Of a DNA stretch of 64,000 nt, positions 35,900 to 48,700 are shown one piece after another. Position 1 is the first letter of the stretch, and each line of letters opens with the position of its first letter. Below the pieces are notes generated by a model that did not search any database, had not been told where the DNA came from, and worked only from the letters and a program-made list of their open reading frames with translations. The translations under genes were made by a program, and so were the position numbers. Source of the stretch: Nepenthes gracilis (Eukaryota > Streptophyta > Magnoliopsida > Caryophyllales > Nepenthaceae); the NCBI GenBank assembly GCA_033239525.1, contig BSYO01000033.1, forward strand, positions 12,124,901-12,188,900, given 5' to 3'.

Positions 35900-36853
35900 A
35901 GAAAAATACAAAATTTGCTTACTGCACGGAGGAAGGACGACTTGGGAGCTGGGGGCTCCCTGATGGACGAGACGAAGGTTCGACGGTGTCATTGGTAGAG
36001 CCCAACAAACCTAATCGCTGTTGAGTACTGGTATTCATCGGATGAAAAATCGAGACCAAAAAGCCTAGAGCCATTGGATCCACTATGCGTCAGCAGAGGT
36101 TGATTCCAGCCCAGTATCTACAGTCCAAAGCCTGCCCAATCTCATTCGGGTTGAAAGAGGTGCTGAGCTCCCCTCGAGCCGGAGGATCTCGTCTTGAAGG
36201 CAAGCATGACCCCGCTCTAACTCACATAGCGAATCCTCAAGGGAGGAAATCTTCACCCTAGCCTCGGACAGTTCATGTTCGGAATGGGAGGCTCACTCCA
36301 CTGCAGCTCTAAGCTCCTCTAGGTCGATGTGGGACTGGGCCAGACGGTTGACGAAGCCGATCAGCTGATGGACCCTCTCCTACAGCTGCAAGCAAAAAAG
36401 CAGTCAGTCAAAATGGCAACGAAAGTAAAGAAAAGAAACAAGAAGGTGCACATGAAATACCTCAGCTAGGGATGGCTTCTTCGAGGGTAGACGACTCGAT
36501 ATAGCCTCGATCGCCTCCAAGACCCAACGCTCTGGAGGCTCGGAGCGAGGCGCTCCCATACCCTCCGCAGCTTCTTCGGACTCATTTGGCACCAAGGCCT
36601 CGACTTCAGAGGGCATGGAACAAGATGCCTTTGAAGTCTCCGCAGCGTCCTCGGGCTTCTCCGCCTCTGAAATCCTTGCCTCTGGGGGCTCAGGGTGAGG
36701 CTCCTTAGCGACTCTAGCAGCAGGTCCAACCTCCCTCTCCCCTTGGACCTCCGACTCTGAGGGCCTAGGACAAGGCCATTCAGCTGCCTCCATGGCCTTG
36801 ACCGCCTCAACTGCCTTTAAAACTCTAAGCTTCGAAGACTTAGAATGATGCAC
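35900..36853 (-). pseudogene. antisense coiled-coil ORF of the Gypsy element (1)
   Basis: On the minus strand an acidic, Glu/Pro/Ala-rich reading frame (36853-36404, with many EAVE/EPPEA-like stretches) is followed by a heptad-like region near 36340-36180 (DLEELRAAVE, HSEHELSEARVKISSLED, CELERGHACLQDEI). It lies downstream of pol and runs opposite to it, as in Gypsy lineages that carry an extra antisense gene. Stops break the frame. A similar frame is at 62.7-63.8 kb. No function is assigned. Confidence 0.5.
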
Positions 36854-38268
36854 CTCGTCAGTCTCCCCGGCTGGGACATCAGCAACCTAGTCGTCACAAG
36901 GAGCTTCCTCAACAATAGCAGTAGGAAGGCACGATATGGGCTCCTTGTGCAGGGGGATAGCAGTAGCGGAAATACTATACTAGGCCAAAGTCGTCTCGAC
37001 CTAGGCACCCCCTGATTGCTCATGACTAATGCGAGAGGTCTGGAGGACTCACCTCCCTTGGCCGACCCAACGGTCCCAGACGCTTAGCTCGATGAGGAAG
37101 CAAGGGCAAGAACCATCCTCCTCAAAGACTACTCGGACCTCCGCAGCCATTCTAGCATAGCTCAGTCATCGTCGGAAAAGGAGTTAGACAAGGTCTCCTA
37201 TCATTTGGCAGACCTGTTGGAAGGCTCCCGAATAACCATCACTCCAGGCTTCCTCCTGGGCGTGATAGGAAACTTTGGGGCTACATTAGCCCCCTCAGAT
37301 TGAGGCTCCCACTGGACTCGTTGGTTAAAGTAGAAGGTCACATTCATCGAGACTGAGCTTACAACCATAATGACGGGCGAAGACGCACATAGAAACCAGG
37401 TATTGAACAGTATTGGGATGAAGCCTCACAATCGGGACTTCCAGACTAGTCAAGATCTCGTACAACTCTTGAGCTACTAGAAAATGAAACCCCCCTTCAG
37501 ATGGAACTCGTCAATCATGATGTAATCCTCTGGCGAGGAGCACGCTTTATTGTCCATGCCTGGTAGCGAGAACTCCATGGTATTTAGGATCTTGAACAGA
37601 GCGAACAGGGACTCAACGTCCTAGGATGTGAGAACAAACCGAATTTTGTCAACCTCCTTGAGAGTCATGAATGAATAAGAAAAAGGAGATCATAGAAAGT
37701 GGCTTAAATCGTGAAGGAATAGTGTGGGAAATGGCAAATACCAGGGTTTAAATAAACTTTCGCCTGAACTGAAATGGCATCATGTGGGGGAGTCGAGGAG
37801 GTATAGCCCATAATGACCACAGAACATGCTGCACCATGGATGTGCCATAGCATGTTAATCAAACGTTGTTAGTGATGATGGTCTGACAGACTTGGGACGA
37901 CCAACTGGTAGGACAATGCGCAATTTCCAAGACCCCGATGCCCCCATTTCCTAAAGTGGCAAATTGGTGGTGCGCTACTCTGGCAAGCCTGAGGCAGATC
38001 CAACCGGCCCTTGTCTTGACCTAGTGTTCAGGATAGACCGCCACAAGTCCAGACTGCCAAAAGAGCGGGCCACTAGAGGTCCAAGCAACCCCGATTTGGC
38101 GGTCAACAAGCAGCAGAGAACAACACTCGAACACCTAAATTACACACAACATGTGGCAGTAATCAAAACGGTTTAGCAAGTTTCATTGAAAAATTTAGAG
38201 TATACATCCGATGGTGGCTATCGATATCAAAATACAAGAAGACAAAAAGATCATATTTATGCCTACGG

Positions 38269-38840
38269 CTAGGGGTTGCCACTGAGTCTGGCATTCTTGA
38301 GTCGAAGGTCCATAAGCTCCCTCCAAGTCCTCCGAAGCTTATCTTCGAGTGAGGCGATCTGATCCAAGGTCCGGGCATGAGCCTCAGCGAGCCCTCGTAA
38401 TCTTACCTTGGACTTGGACAGAGGTCGGTTGAGACGGTTGATCCACTCCAAGCCCCATTGCTCCTCTGGCATTGGCAACGTTGACCCGCGCTCCAACTCA
38501 TCTAGCCACGCACGAGCAGACTCCTCTGCCGCACGGGACATCACCTGCGGCTATCAAACAGAAAAGAGTGGTCGGTCATTACATTAACAAAACATATATG
38601 TAGAAATTTACACCACCTCCCAGAGAAACGAACGTACTTGGTGGAAAGATTCAACGAACTCAAAATTAGGGGCACCCCTAGAAACCCCAGGGGTCCAAGA
38701 ACTGAGACCTCCAAATGGTACCCCTCCTCAGCGGTCATTACGCCCACCGAATCCTCTACTCCAACTCCCACCGACATCTCCTCATTGGAGCTTGACTCCT
38801 CAATTGAGGACTTGGGTTTAGAGGAAGATGACGATCCCAC
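38269..38840 (-). pseudogene. antisense coiled-coil ORF of the Gypsy element (2)
   Basis: Two adjoining minus-strand frames: an N-terminal Ser/Glu-rich part (38840-38541, SSSKPKSSIEESSSNEEMS) and a coiled-coil part (38544-38269, SKVRLRGLAEAHARTLDQ, ASLEDKLRRTWRELMDLRL). The order is like the antisense frame at 62.7-63.8 kb. It is part of the retroelement, not a host gene; the role is unknown. Confidence 0.5.
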
Positions 38841-38879
38841 TGGCCATGCCAGCAGGGCGGGAACGTCAATGAAGCCATC

Positions 38880-40477
38880 GTTAGCTATTTAAGGATCAAA
38901 ATAGAAATTGATCGAAAGGAAAGATGGCAAATCCAGGGATTGAAACGTTTACAGATGACAAGCGATGGGGGAAATGTTTGAGAGCCAACTTTTAAATAGC
39001 CAATGCTTCGACCTGGCAATGACGTCGTTTGAAGGCAATGAAGTGACGTGTCCTTTCACCGGCTTCATTATAGCATGTGACGCAATGCATCCCATTGCAA
39101 TTAATGTGCTCTGACGCCTTGATTGATGCTATGATGATGACGCCACTCAACCATTGATGCCTCGAAGCGTCACTTCCCTAGATCGTAGACCGACAATGTT
39201 CAACCCTGGCCGACTCGAGGTTGGTTCAACCAGCCGGGCCTTGATCGAACGTTAGGACAAATCGCCGTGAGTCGAAGTGCCAGAAGACCGAGTTGCTAAC
39301 TAAGCCGCACAGTCAAACTGACAAAGACCGAGCGGTTGAAAACAACATTAGGAGATTCAAATAAGTCAAAGTACGCGAAAGTATTAGTGCCATGCGATAA
39401 AGAGAGAAAAATGCCCGATGGTTTCATTTATTAATTTATTTTACAAAGTATAAAGCTTACATCATCTGACGTATATAGTAAGAGAAAAGAAACAAAATTT
39501 ATGAAACGACTCGGCAACATTCGTCTAGAGACTGGTTTGGGAAAGACAGGCTCAGGGAAGACAATTGTGACAGGAGGCACATTGCAGCTATGTTCCCATG
39601 GACTATCTTTCTGTGGAGCACCTCGACTAGAGACTGGGCGCGTCAGGGGATGAATGGAAAGCCATTTCCTAACAAAGGGCGGAGCAAGGCACTGCCGCCC
39701 TCACACGAAAGGCTCCCCCTTTTGAACATCTTCCATTGAGACCGGCTGTAGCCATAGGAACCTAATTTGACCCAACATGGTAACGACGGCTTTGTCCTGA
39801 GGAAGCTCCGGTTGCACCTCCTCTAGAACGTCCGGAAGTGACCCTAACCTTTGAAGGTAGGGCCACTTCCCTAGACCCGAGAACGCATCGAGGTGAGTGC
39901 CTACCCTTTGAAACTTCTTGAGAGAAGGACAATTGAACGCCAGTGAGAGGAGGCAGGTAACAATGGCCCTATGATTGGACTACTCTCATTATGACATCAA
40001 AGAAGTTGAGGGAAGAGTATCGTGGCAGACTTTAAGCACTTCTTTGAATCTCACAAAACTCTATCCGATCCTAGTGGGAGATAGCGAATGACCCATGCTG
40101 GCTCTGAACTCTCACACCACTCAGCTGATGTGAAGGTGAACCATAAATCAAAGTGCAAGAAGTCCCTCCATTTATAGTCGAGGAGGAAGATTCACAAGCC
40201 ATTAATGAGGAGTCACGCTTGTCAGTATCGTCTGCAGGGAATCGGCAAAGAATCAACACCAAGCCTTGAATCAGCGCCGAGATCTTTCCAAACAGAGTAT
40301 TGAATTCTTGCGTCCTTGTATGGAAAGCTGCAAGGTGCCTAGGAAAGAAGCACAACCCTCGGTAACTAGCGCCGAAACGTCTCGAGAAGGAACATATGAC
40401 CTAGACCAACTGGAGATGTCCTATCATCCAATATACTAGGAACTAGCGAAGCCCAATCACCCGATATAGGGGGTTAG
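38880..40477. other. internal/3' region of the Gypsy element, no intact gene
   Basis: Moderate GC compared with host DNA. A stretch at about 39410-39480 (GATGGTTTCATTTATTAATT) resembles those at about 35845, 38175 and 62400, each lying just beyond the 3' end of an antisense frame, so the antisense unit may be repeated. The minus ORF at 40071-40355 matches nothing recognised. GGGGGTTAG at 40470-40478 may be the polypurine tract before the right LTR. Confidence 0.45.
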
Positions 40478-41370
40478 TGACGGGTTCTATTATGCCATGG
40501 GCTTATCCAAAGTCAAGCTCATTCGCCAGCAAAGCCTCACAAAAATCGAAGCCTAGAAGGCTTTGTAGTGGGCTCAGCCACAACCGACACATAATGGGTC
40601 GATAGAGATAGAGGCTAGTTAGGCCCACTAGACAGCCCCCTGCGACACGACCAATCATGATGAGGGAACTCTCCAACTCAGTAATGACGCTTTGTCAGCG
40701 CAGAGGGCGCCGATGCTACAGGCCTGCCATTGGTGGTTGGAATCAACGCTTAGAGAAAACCGCCATGCTCACCTGCTCGTTGCAAAAAGGATGTTGCCGT
40801 TGTCAACCACTGCCATCGCCAATGTGCCTCAATGAATCACTCGCTGGAACAATTTGGCAAATGTTGGCAAGGGCCACCTGCGGTTGCACCACTACTGCAA
40901 AACGACAGCTAACACCAGAGACTTTCAAAAACGACCAACAGCTTGTGAATCTTAGTGTGACAACTATCTGGCTTTGGCGCCAAAGCCACGTCGGCCCATC
41001 GTCTACAAATTATCCTTCTCCACCGCCGGAGAAGAGGAGAAGCGATCCAAAAGGAGAGGAATCAAAGGAGAGCAATTCTAACAGAGAACATATCCTGTAT
41101 CTTTCTTTGGCAAAGCTGCTTCCCTTCGAGTACACCTATCAGAGCCAAGCCCTCTGACACTATTCACCTTCCCACGTCCTTACATCCTGCATTTTTCTTT
41201 CATCTTTTTATTTTTTGAGAAAAATTTTTGATTTGAGTGTCGAAGGATAAGCATGTGAATGAATTTCACAAATCATCTAACCTATTGTTTATCCGTTATG
41301 TTGCGTAGGACTCAGATTACCAGAGATGGATATCGGACTTGCCTTAATTTGACCCGATGTGGAAAATCAG
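40478..41370 (+). mobile_element. right LTR of the Gypsy element (family Y)
   Basis: Starts TGACGGGTTCTATTATG and matches the LTR fragment at 28507-28770 over about 260 bases. Its right border is uncertain, placed near GATGTGGAAAATCA. No clear 5-bp duplication was found, as expected if the left side was rearranged. Confidence 0.6.
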
Positions 41371-41548
41371 GTGGCTCTCTAATTTATACAATAATATTTA
41401 TTTAAAGACACATCTAATATTTAAATATAATAAAAAATAAATAAATAAAATTTTAATAGGATAAATAATTATATTAGAATTTGAGGACCTAAAATTTTAT
41501 TTTTAAATTTTAAATTTAGCTATTATTTATTAAAAGATATGTATATCA

Positions 41549-41588
<40 letters not shown>

Positions 41589-41589
41589 T
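41549..41589. repeat. (ATA)n microsatellite
   Basis: About 13 uninterrupted ATA/TAA units within the family X LTR. Confidence 0.95.
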
Positions 41590-42472
41590 GTTTATACTCT
41601 CTCTCCCCCGTTCTCGATATTTTTCCCCTCTTCCTCAACTTCTCTTCCCTTCGTCTTTCTCTCTCTCTTCCGCTCTGCCCGTTTCTCTCTCCCAATTTCT
41701 TCTTCCATTACTTCTGCCGTTTTCGTCAATTTCTTTCTCTTCTTCGTCCATTTCTTCATCTCCTTAATTGTCCACCATTAGTCTTTAGAGGAGGCAGTCG
41801 CAAAGAGAGAGTGCAGAGGACATTGTCGAAATTTGGTTCCGCGGTCGCCTGCCGCAGCTAATTGCCGAAAGAAATCGAGCGATCAGGCAAGTAAAATTCC
41901 TCCCAGGTAAAAATTTCTCTTTCTGCTGCAAGTAAAAATTACTTTTTCTGTTGCAAGTAAAATTTCTCCATCCTCTCGCAAAAAATCTCTTCCCTCTCCT
42001 TGTAATGCTATTGTTCATACTCGCATGACCAGAAATTATGGGATTTGGCTGAAATTTTTGTTAAGGAAAGCTTAGGGCAAAGCAGAGCCTTCGGCTCATT
42101 TGAAACGAAATTTCAGACTTCACGTTAAATTAAGACTTAAATCTTAATACAATGAAGCTAAAAAATTTCCCGATTTACATGTTAAAATTTTAGAAGTTGG
42201 ATGGTTTTTATTTGGTGAGAAGCTGGCGAATTGCGAAGAACAGAGCTTCGCATTTTGGGCTCTTGAAAACGGAGGGTGAACTGTATTTTATTTATATTTA
42301 TGTTGTATAATAATACTTGGGTGTATATGAAAATGGGTATATATATATATATAAGAACGTGCTCAGAAAAGGCGTATTTATACCTGTATATATATGGTAG
42401 AGTGTACGGTGTATGCATATGTATGTGTGCATATATGTATATATGTGACAGTGTAGAGTATATACTAATTTT

Positions 42473-42474
<2 letters not shown>

Positions 42475-42525
<51 letters not shown>

Positions 42526-42551
42526 GTATATATATATATATATATATATAT
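42475..42551. repeat. (TA)n microsatellite
   Basis: Two pure TA runs (about 24 and 13 units) split by GGG, inside the family X LTR. A degenerate TA/TG zone extends left to about 42337. The minus- and plus-strand frames across it are composition artefacts. Confidence 0.95.
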
Positions 42552-44164
42552 GGGTAAGTTATATGATACTTATATTTATTGATTCATATGAATATGAATG
42601 TGGATGTATAAGTATAGTTGAATACTGTGTGTGTAGGTGTACCAAAAATTTATAAATATGGCCATGAATATATTTGTATTTAATAAAAGTATAAGTTAGT
42701 TTAAGGAGAAAATTTGCATAAATAATTATTATGACTGGACTCACACAAAATTAGCCAAATAGTTGAAATAGCTTTGATGATCGGGGGTCTTGTTCAATAA
42801 CGTCGGATTAGAAGGTATTTTGTAGCCTTAGAGATAAGGTTTGGGGCTCGGGGTGAGTTAGAAAGGATTTAATAAAATATTATGGCACTTGGCTGAATAT
42901 TCAAAACTTTCTTGGATTTTATCTCATTCCTGTGATAAATTAGATGTGTGCGTGCATTTTGTTGGTACTCTATGAATAAGTAAAGGACAGTATGCAAAAA
43001 CAGTAAGGTTTCTAGTCAAATGGGAGACTATAATATCTTAATATAGTCTATACTTTTTTGATATTTATTCCATTTTGAAGGTCGAGGTCATTGATATTGA
43101 GGAGAGATACTTATAGCTTAGTGACCATTGTAGATAATGATATCAGGAATATTATTAGCGAGGAATATCATAGATGGTATGAGTATACTACGGGTATAAC
43201 CATTGGGAGGATTGTAAGGGTAGTAAGTATACCATGGATACCGAGTAATCTCATAGTACTTACCCAATCATTGGGAGCGTAAACATGCAGTCATTGGTTC
43301 ACTATTGTAGAATAAGGTTCATGGAGATTATTGTTTTCTTGTACAATGAAAAATATTGTTATCTCATTCAGTAGTGATCTCGTATTGAGTTGATGATTAG
43401 ATTCGGTGGAATCCATGTTACCTTTCTGATATTCAATTGTTCTTATAGTTTTTGGGTTGTGAATACCACATATCTTTGAGTCTCGGATGGTTATTGGTAT
43501 GCTGCATTTTTTTTATTATTTTGTTTACTATTATTGTCCGAGATGCTTATTTGCATTTTGATGTTATTGATTATATTTACTTGTTGGGTATTTGGCTCAC
43601 CCTTATGTTTTTTTGATTCCAAAGTAGACAGGTTAATATCTGGCTAGAAGAGATCGTGTATTGTTGTAGTGATTCTAGGTAGAGATGATATCAGAATTTG
43701 AGACTTTCATGATGAGAGATTTGAGATTATTTGTTGGTTCATTAGTATTTAGATATTTATCGGGACTATTTTCCCAGGAAATTAATGTTATGGATATTGA
43801 TACTATCTTTATTTTGAGTAGTTTATTATTATTATAGCTGTTTTATTTAATGATGCAATTATGAGGGTCTTTTATGGATTGATGATGTTTAATGATTGAA
43901 GGATCTTTTGTATGATTGGTACAGACCAGGTCTAGGGACTCTTGTCTGGGTTGTCACACCTTTTACTTAGACTTGACTCTATAATTTGACAAGCTTAAAA
44001 TTAGGTTCAAGTTTGGCTTATTTAAGTTTGCAAGTAAAGCTTGAATAAACCGAGTTGAAGCTTCTAATGGAGCTATCACAAATTGAGTTTTAGTTTTTAT
44101 TTATTATAAATGAATATACGAAGTAGTTCCTTGTTTAAAACATACTTTGTAGAGTGTAGTAAAC

Positions 44165-44345
44165 GAGTTTTAATATTGATTGAAGTGTTGCTAACAGGAA
44201 AGCAAGCTTTGGCAAAATAGTAAAATTGTTCCATTTATGGAGTTCATGAGTTAAATCATGGAAATAGCTTTTCTACAAGTAAGAGGAAGTCTTTGTATAG
44301 TCTGAGCCTCCCTAGACTCTACAATGTCTATGCTCATGTGATGGG
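44165..44345 (+). mobile_element. degenerate SINE copy (Au-like)
   Basis: Shows GAGTTAAATCATGGAAATAGC, then TCTACAAGTAAGAGGAAG, then a GCCTCCCTAGACTC block, in the same order as the SINE copies at 9.7-10.7 kb but on the opposite strand. It is very worn, and lies upstream of MED19 exon 1. Confidence 0.4.
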
Positions 44346-45079
44346 TCTCCCCTTTTCATTACTAACAACTATTAATGAACATCAATATGTAGAAATGCAC
44401 ATGTTATTAACACAACTTTTCTAACTAAAACAAAATTGAACACATTTTTCAATTAATTGTGGAAATGGAAAAATGAAAAGAATAAAAACTAGAAAACAAA
44501 AACAACAAATGGCTTTTCCAATTAAACAAGCCCTTATAGTTTGTGTACGTCCTGCTCTCATGTATTGGCATGTCTCTTTGGTATGCATTTGGATGAGGTT
44601 CTTTCAAAGCATCTGGCATCAATATAAGCTATGTTATTTATGACTATAACATGTGTATACCTGGATGTACCGTAAGTATTATTTGAGAGCTATTAATGTA
44701 CTTGAATATAATTTGTTAATGAAGTTTCTATGTCATTTATGCTTCCCGCTGTAAAATTCAGCATTAAATTTTATTTGGTTTGTCTTCATTTACTTAAGAA
44801 TGTTTGTTGCAAGCACTTAATGTTTGTCAGTAATTGTGGAACTTTAATAATTTGCTGATGAGATACCTGTGTTTTCCTGATTGCAGAAACTTTGATGAAT
44901 TAAGTTATATGCTTATGCTATAGGGAAATGGAAAAGCGATTTTGCTCCATATTTCAACTTGACCTTGCAAGATTTATTTGTCCCTACTTTTAGAACGGGG
45001 TGAATTGAATGTCAAAAGTTGTTTACAAATTTAATTTAATTTTTTTTTAATCTCAGGTGATGACTCTCCACCTTGGTAG

Positions 45080-45723
45080 ATGATGATGGATACTGAAGGC
45101 ATGAAATTTGGGAGAGGTAAATGATTATCAGATGGTGTACAATTTGGTCTGATTAATTTGTATGTGCATTTGTTTTTGGACAGAATGTGTACTTAGACCA
45201 GTGAATAGATGAATACCTTGGGCTCTTCTCTGGCATACTGGCCTTCTGGTGGTGAAATCTACTTTGATTTTTGTGACATATATCATGATTCATTACAGCA
45301 CTTGGAACCCTTTTCTATTTAATTTTGCTTTATTCGTGTTTATTTACCTAAATTTGTAGGTCATGTTTGTTATGGAAAGTGTAAATATGTGTTGGGGATT
45401 TATCACGGTGTGTGATCATTGGTGACGACATCTATGAGTGGTTTTGCCGACAAATAATTTTTTTGGCTATCAATAGGATTTTTCGCTGGTTTGCCTGCCC
45501 TTTGCATTCATCCATGCAATGGAGGCTTTTTTTGGTATTTTTCATCATAATTTTGTGTTTAGAAGTTGTTTTGTACCATAGTTATTTGGGTCAATATTTT
45601 CACCTTGGAACCACAACCCAGGTCATGAAGTTTGTGACACATTTTTGACCGGGATTGCTTGGATTGGTGATATGGCTTAGTGAAATTAGTGACCAGCTTG
45701 CTGAATTTGTTAATCCATTCTTT

Positions 45724-45765
<42 letters not shown>

Positions 45766-48700
45766 AAAAGATTGAAGAATTAAAGAAGTTGACAGATACG
45801 AAAGTTCTGTAAATGAAGTGAAGTTGATGCAAGAAAAAAAAAAAAAAAAAAAGCAAAGACATAATGTTTGTTGGCTTTTCAGGTACAGGCATTTGATGTT
45901 ATTTTCGATATTAAGCTTTATAGTGGCCTTTGGCTTTTTCTTATCACCACATTTGTAATTTGCTTATTGGTAATTAATGGGATTGTTGCCAAACTAAGTG
46001 TCTTTACTACAAAATCTTAAATTTTTGTCTATTGAAGAAGAAACACAATATATGTGTATATATACCATAAATTAACATAGTATAAACTAGATCCTAGTAA
46101 CCTGAGTTTTCTTTGTTAAAACATCAAAATAATCTTCTTATTAAATTTATAACTAACATTAATTATCTGAACAAAATATATAAATGAACTCTTTAAGTGA
46201 ACCAAGCAACCTCTATAATAATCACAAACTAATTTCATACTGGTAGTGTACTGAAAAGGTATACCCATTCGCTATATGCATTAGGTTAGTGGCCTTTCCA
46301 AATACCCAAAATGAATCATAGATAAAGCTCAAGTCACGTGATATTGATATTTGAATGATTTGGGTGATGAAATAATGAGAACTATATTATAAAATTAGAT
46401 TCATAGGGATAATTCCTTTTCCCCTTTTTTAAACAACTTGGGATATAGGTAATTTGAGTTTTGGCCCAATATTCCTAAAGATAGTTTCTATGATAAGTTA
46501 ATTCTTTTCTTTTGCCTTCTTTGCATACTCTCTTTCATGTGCATGGGTACTTTGTGTCTGTCTTTACTGTCCTTCAGCATCATCTGACTATGTTGTGAAT
46601 TCTTTTGCTTGCATACTTATTCCAATTTACATACTGCATTGCAGTGAAATAAATGGGGCTTTTGGAAGTGAAACATATTCACTTCTCTGCATATTTTCAC
46701 TTCTTTTGTTCTGCTAAAGTACTATAACGGCGTAACCCCATGAGTGTGATGATGGCTAGAAAATGCATATGGTTATTGGATATGCTGGCGAATGTGTAAT
46801 ACACCAAAAGTCTCATGTCTGAAATTTGAGGAATTTTCCCTCACATTTTAAGTTAGGAATAGTAGCTGAATTTGGATGAAAATATTGGCAGATATCCGAT
46901 ATGTCGGTATTAGTATCCCCTTGATATATATGTGTATATGTATGTATCTATGTATATATGTATGTATATATGTATATGTACTGGTCAATATTAAAATATT
47001 GGGTGATGCACTTAATATTTAGCCAATATTTGTTTATCATTTTACGTTTTTTAGGATTTTTTTTCCAATGTATGCAATATCGTCCGATATATTTGATATT
47101 GATATAGTGGCAACCGATACCAATATTAATATTTTCATCCATGCAGTAGAACCATTGCCATTATGGTTATGCGTTAAAAGGTGAAAAATAAAATCAAAAC
47201 CTATAAATTAAAACAAATCATGTGGGCCGCTGTTTTGTTGGGCATTTGCAGGGAATCTTGTTAGATTCATTTCATTTTTTTATTCTCTCTCTTATTCTCA
47301 ACCATAATGATTTCATCGTGACAACTTGGATTATGACAATATATTAAAGCGTAGGAGCTATCTTACAATCCAATGCCCAAATTGTCTAGATGAAATCCTT
47401 ACCGTTCGGGTATCAAAGAATTTTATAATGGGCAAATTATAACAACTCTCCTTATCAGGTGTTAGCAAATTTGGTGTTCTATGTTAGACATGTGAAGCAT
47501 GTGACCAAAATATACAAGTCGCATTTAAGTGTATTAACTAGAGTTTCCTTGTCTTTTAGCAGACTGTTCCAATCAAACTGGCTAAAGGTTGCCACTTGCA
47601 AGATATACAAAAATATCTGCAATTTTTTGTTATTTCCTCCCCCTTGTGGAGCGTGAGCAGAGTTGTTGTGGGGTATTGTTAGTGAGTTTTGTTACAGCGG
47701 TAAGGTTATTCTATTGTTATAGGTTCAAGTCGTGGAAATAAGCTCTCTACATTTTAGGGGAAGCTACATGCATATAACATGTCATAGAACCTGTAATATG
47801 GAAAGCCTTGTTGATCAAAACATCTCAATGATATTAGAGATGTTTGATTTCATATGAGAGAAATTTGATTTGTTTGATTTTTATTTGATTGATTTGTTTC
47901 CATGTTTTGTAATATCTTGGGGATTTTAGAAATTCTATAGTTTTAGTAGGCTCAAGATGCTTGGAAACGTTATATTTTATTTTTATTTTAGGTTGTTAAT
48001 TAGAAAATTATGTTTGTTTTTGGCACATCACAATTATATTGAGAAATTCTAATTCTCATTCCTTCTCTATGGGAATCTCTGATTCTCCCATTTTCTCAAT
48101 TCCCTTCTCCATTTCTTTCCTTCCCCTCTATATTTTTCTTTGCGCCCTATATCTCATTCCTGCATCACTTGTGCACTGGGCCTCCCTTCCAGTTATTGTG
48201 AGGCATTGTTTAATAACCCTGCGAGACAAGAACTTAATTAAAAACTGTATATGTCTGCTGCATTAGAAGGTCCTATTATTTTATAAGAGGTGGAGGCTGA
48301 AATCTCCTTGAGCTGTGAGTGTGTTTCCTTGCCAATTTTAAAAAAAGATATAGAAGTTTTGCTCAATTCTCAGTTGCATTTCTGTTTAGCTTAATTTTAC
48401 TTTCTTTTGCTCATTTGTTTTAATTCTTGTCATTGTTTTTGCTTTTATGTTTTCATCTTAGGTCCAAGAGAGCTTACTGGTGCAGTTGATCTCATTAGTC
48501 ATTACAAGTTGTTGCCACATTATGAGTTTTTCTGCAAGAGGCCTCTTCCTGAATCCATTTCCGATACCCACTACCTTCATAACGTGGTTGGAGACACTGA
48601 AATTAGAAAAGGCGAAGGAATGCAGTTGGATCAGCTGATTGAAAATCAGTCATTTGTTCGGAATGAAAATATACGCATACAGCCTTTTGACATTGCCGTG

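Larger units (their letters stand above)
41371..43958 (+). mobile_element. right LTR of family X
   Basis: Repeats the GGATAAATAATTATAT landmark of 28276-28506 near its start and has a CT-rich leader with ordinary LTR composition at 41590-41880. It ends GACTCTTGTCTGGGTTGTCACA-like, followed by CCTTT (compare GCTTT before 28276). No coding frame. The left border is approximate because it abuts the family Y LTR. Confidence 0.6.

Noticed and set aside
36404..36853. 149-codon minus frame as a host Glu-rich protein gene
   Set aside because: It lies between pol and the right LTR of a Gypsy element and has a parallel at 63 kb; retroelement origin is more likely.
40657..41157. 166-codon plus-strand frame
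   Set aside because: Lies inside the right LTR of the family Y Gypsy element and resembles no known protein.
41590..41890. Possible MED19 first exon (CT-rich leader then GC-richer stretch)
   Set aside because: Sits inside the family X LTR and matches the leader composition of the other LTRs, so it is more likely an LTR transcription start.
42276..42557. 93-codon Tyr/Ile-repeat frame
   Set aside because: Translation of a (TA)n microsatellite.
45726..45852. T39 and A19 runs read as a retrogene poly(A) tail
   Set aside because: No coding or reverse-transcribed body lies next to them; the pair is best called homopolymer runs.
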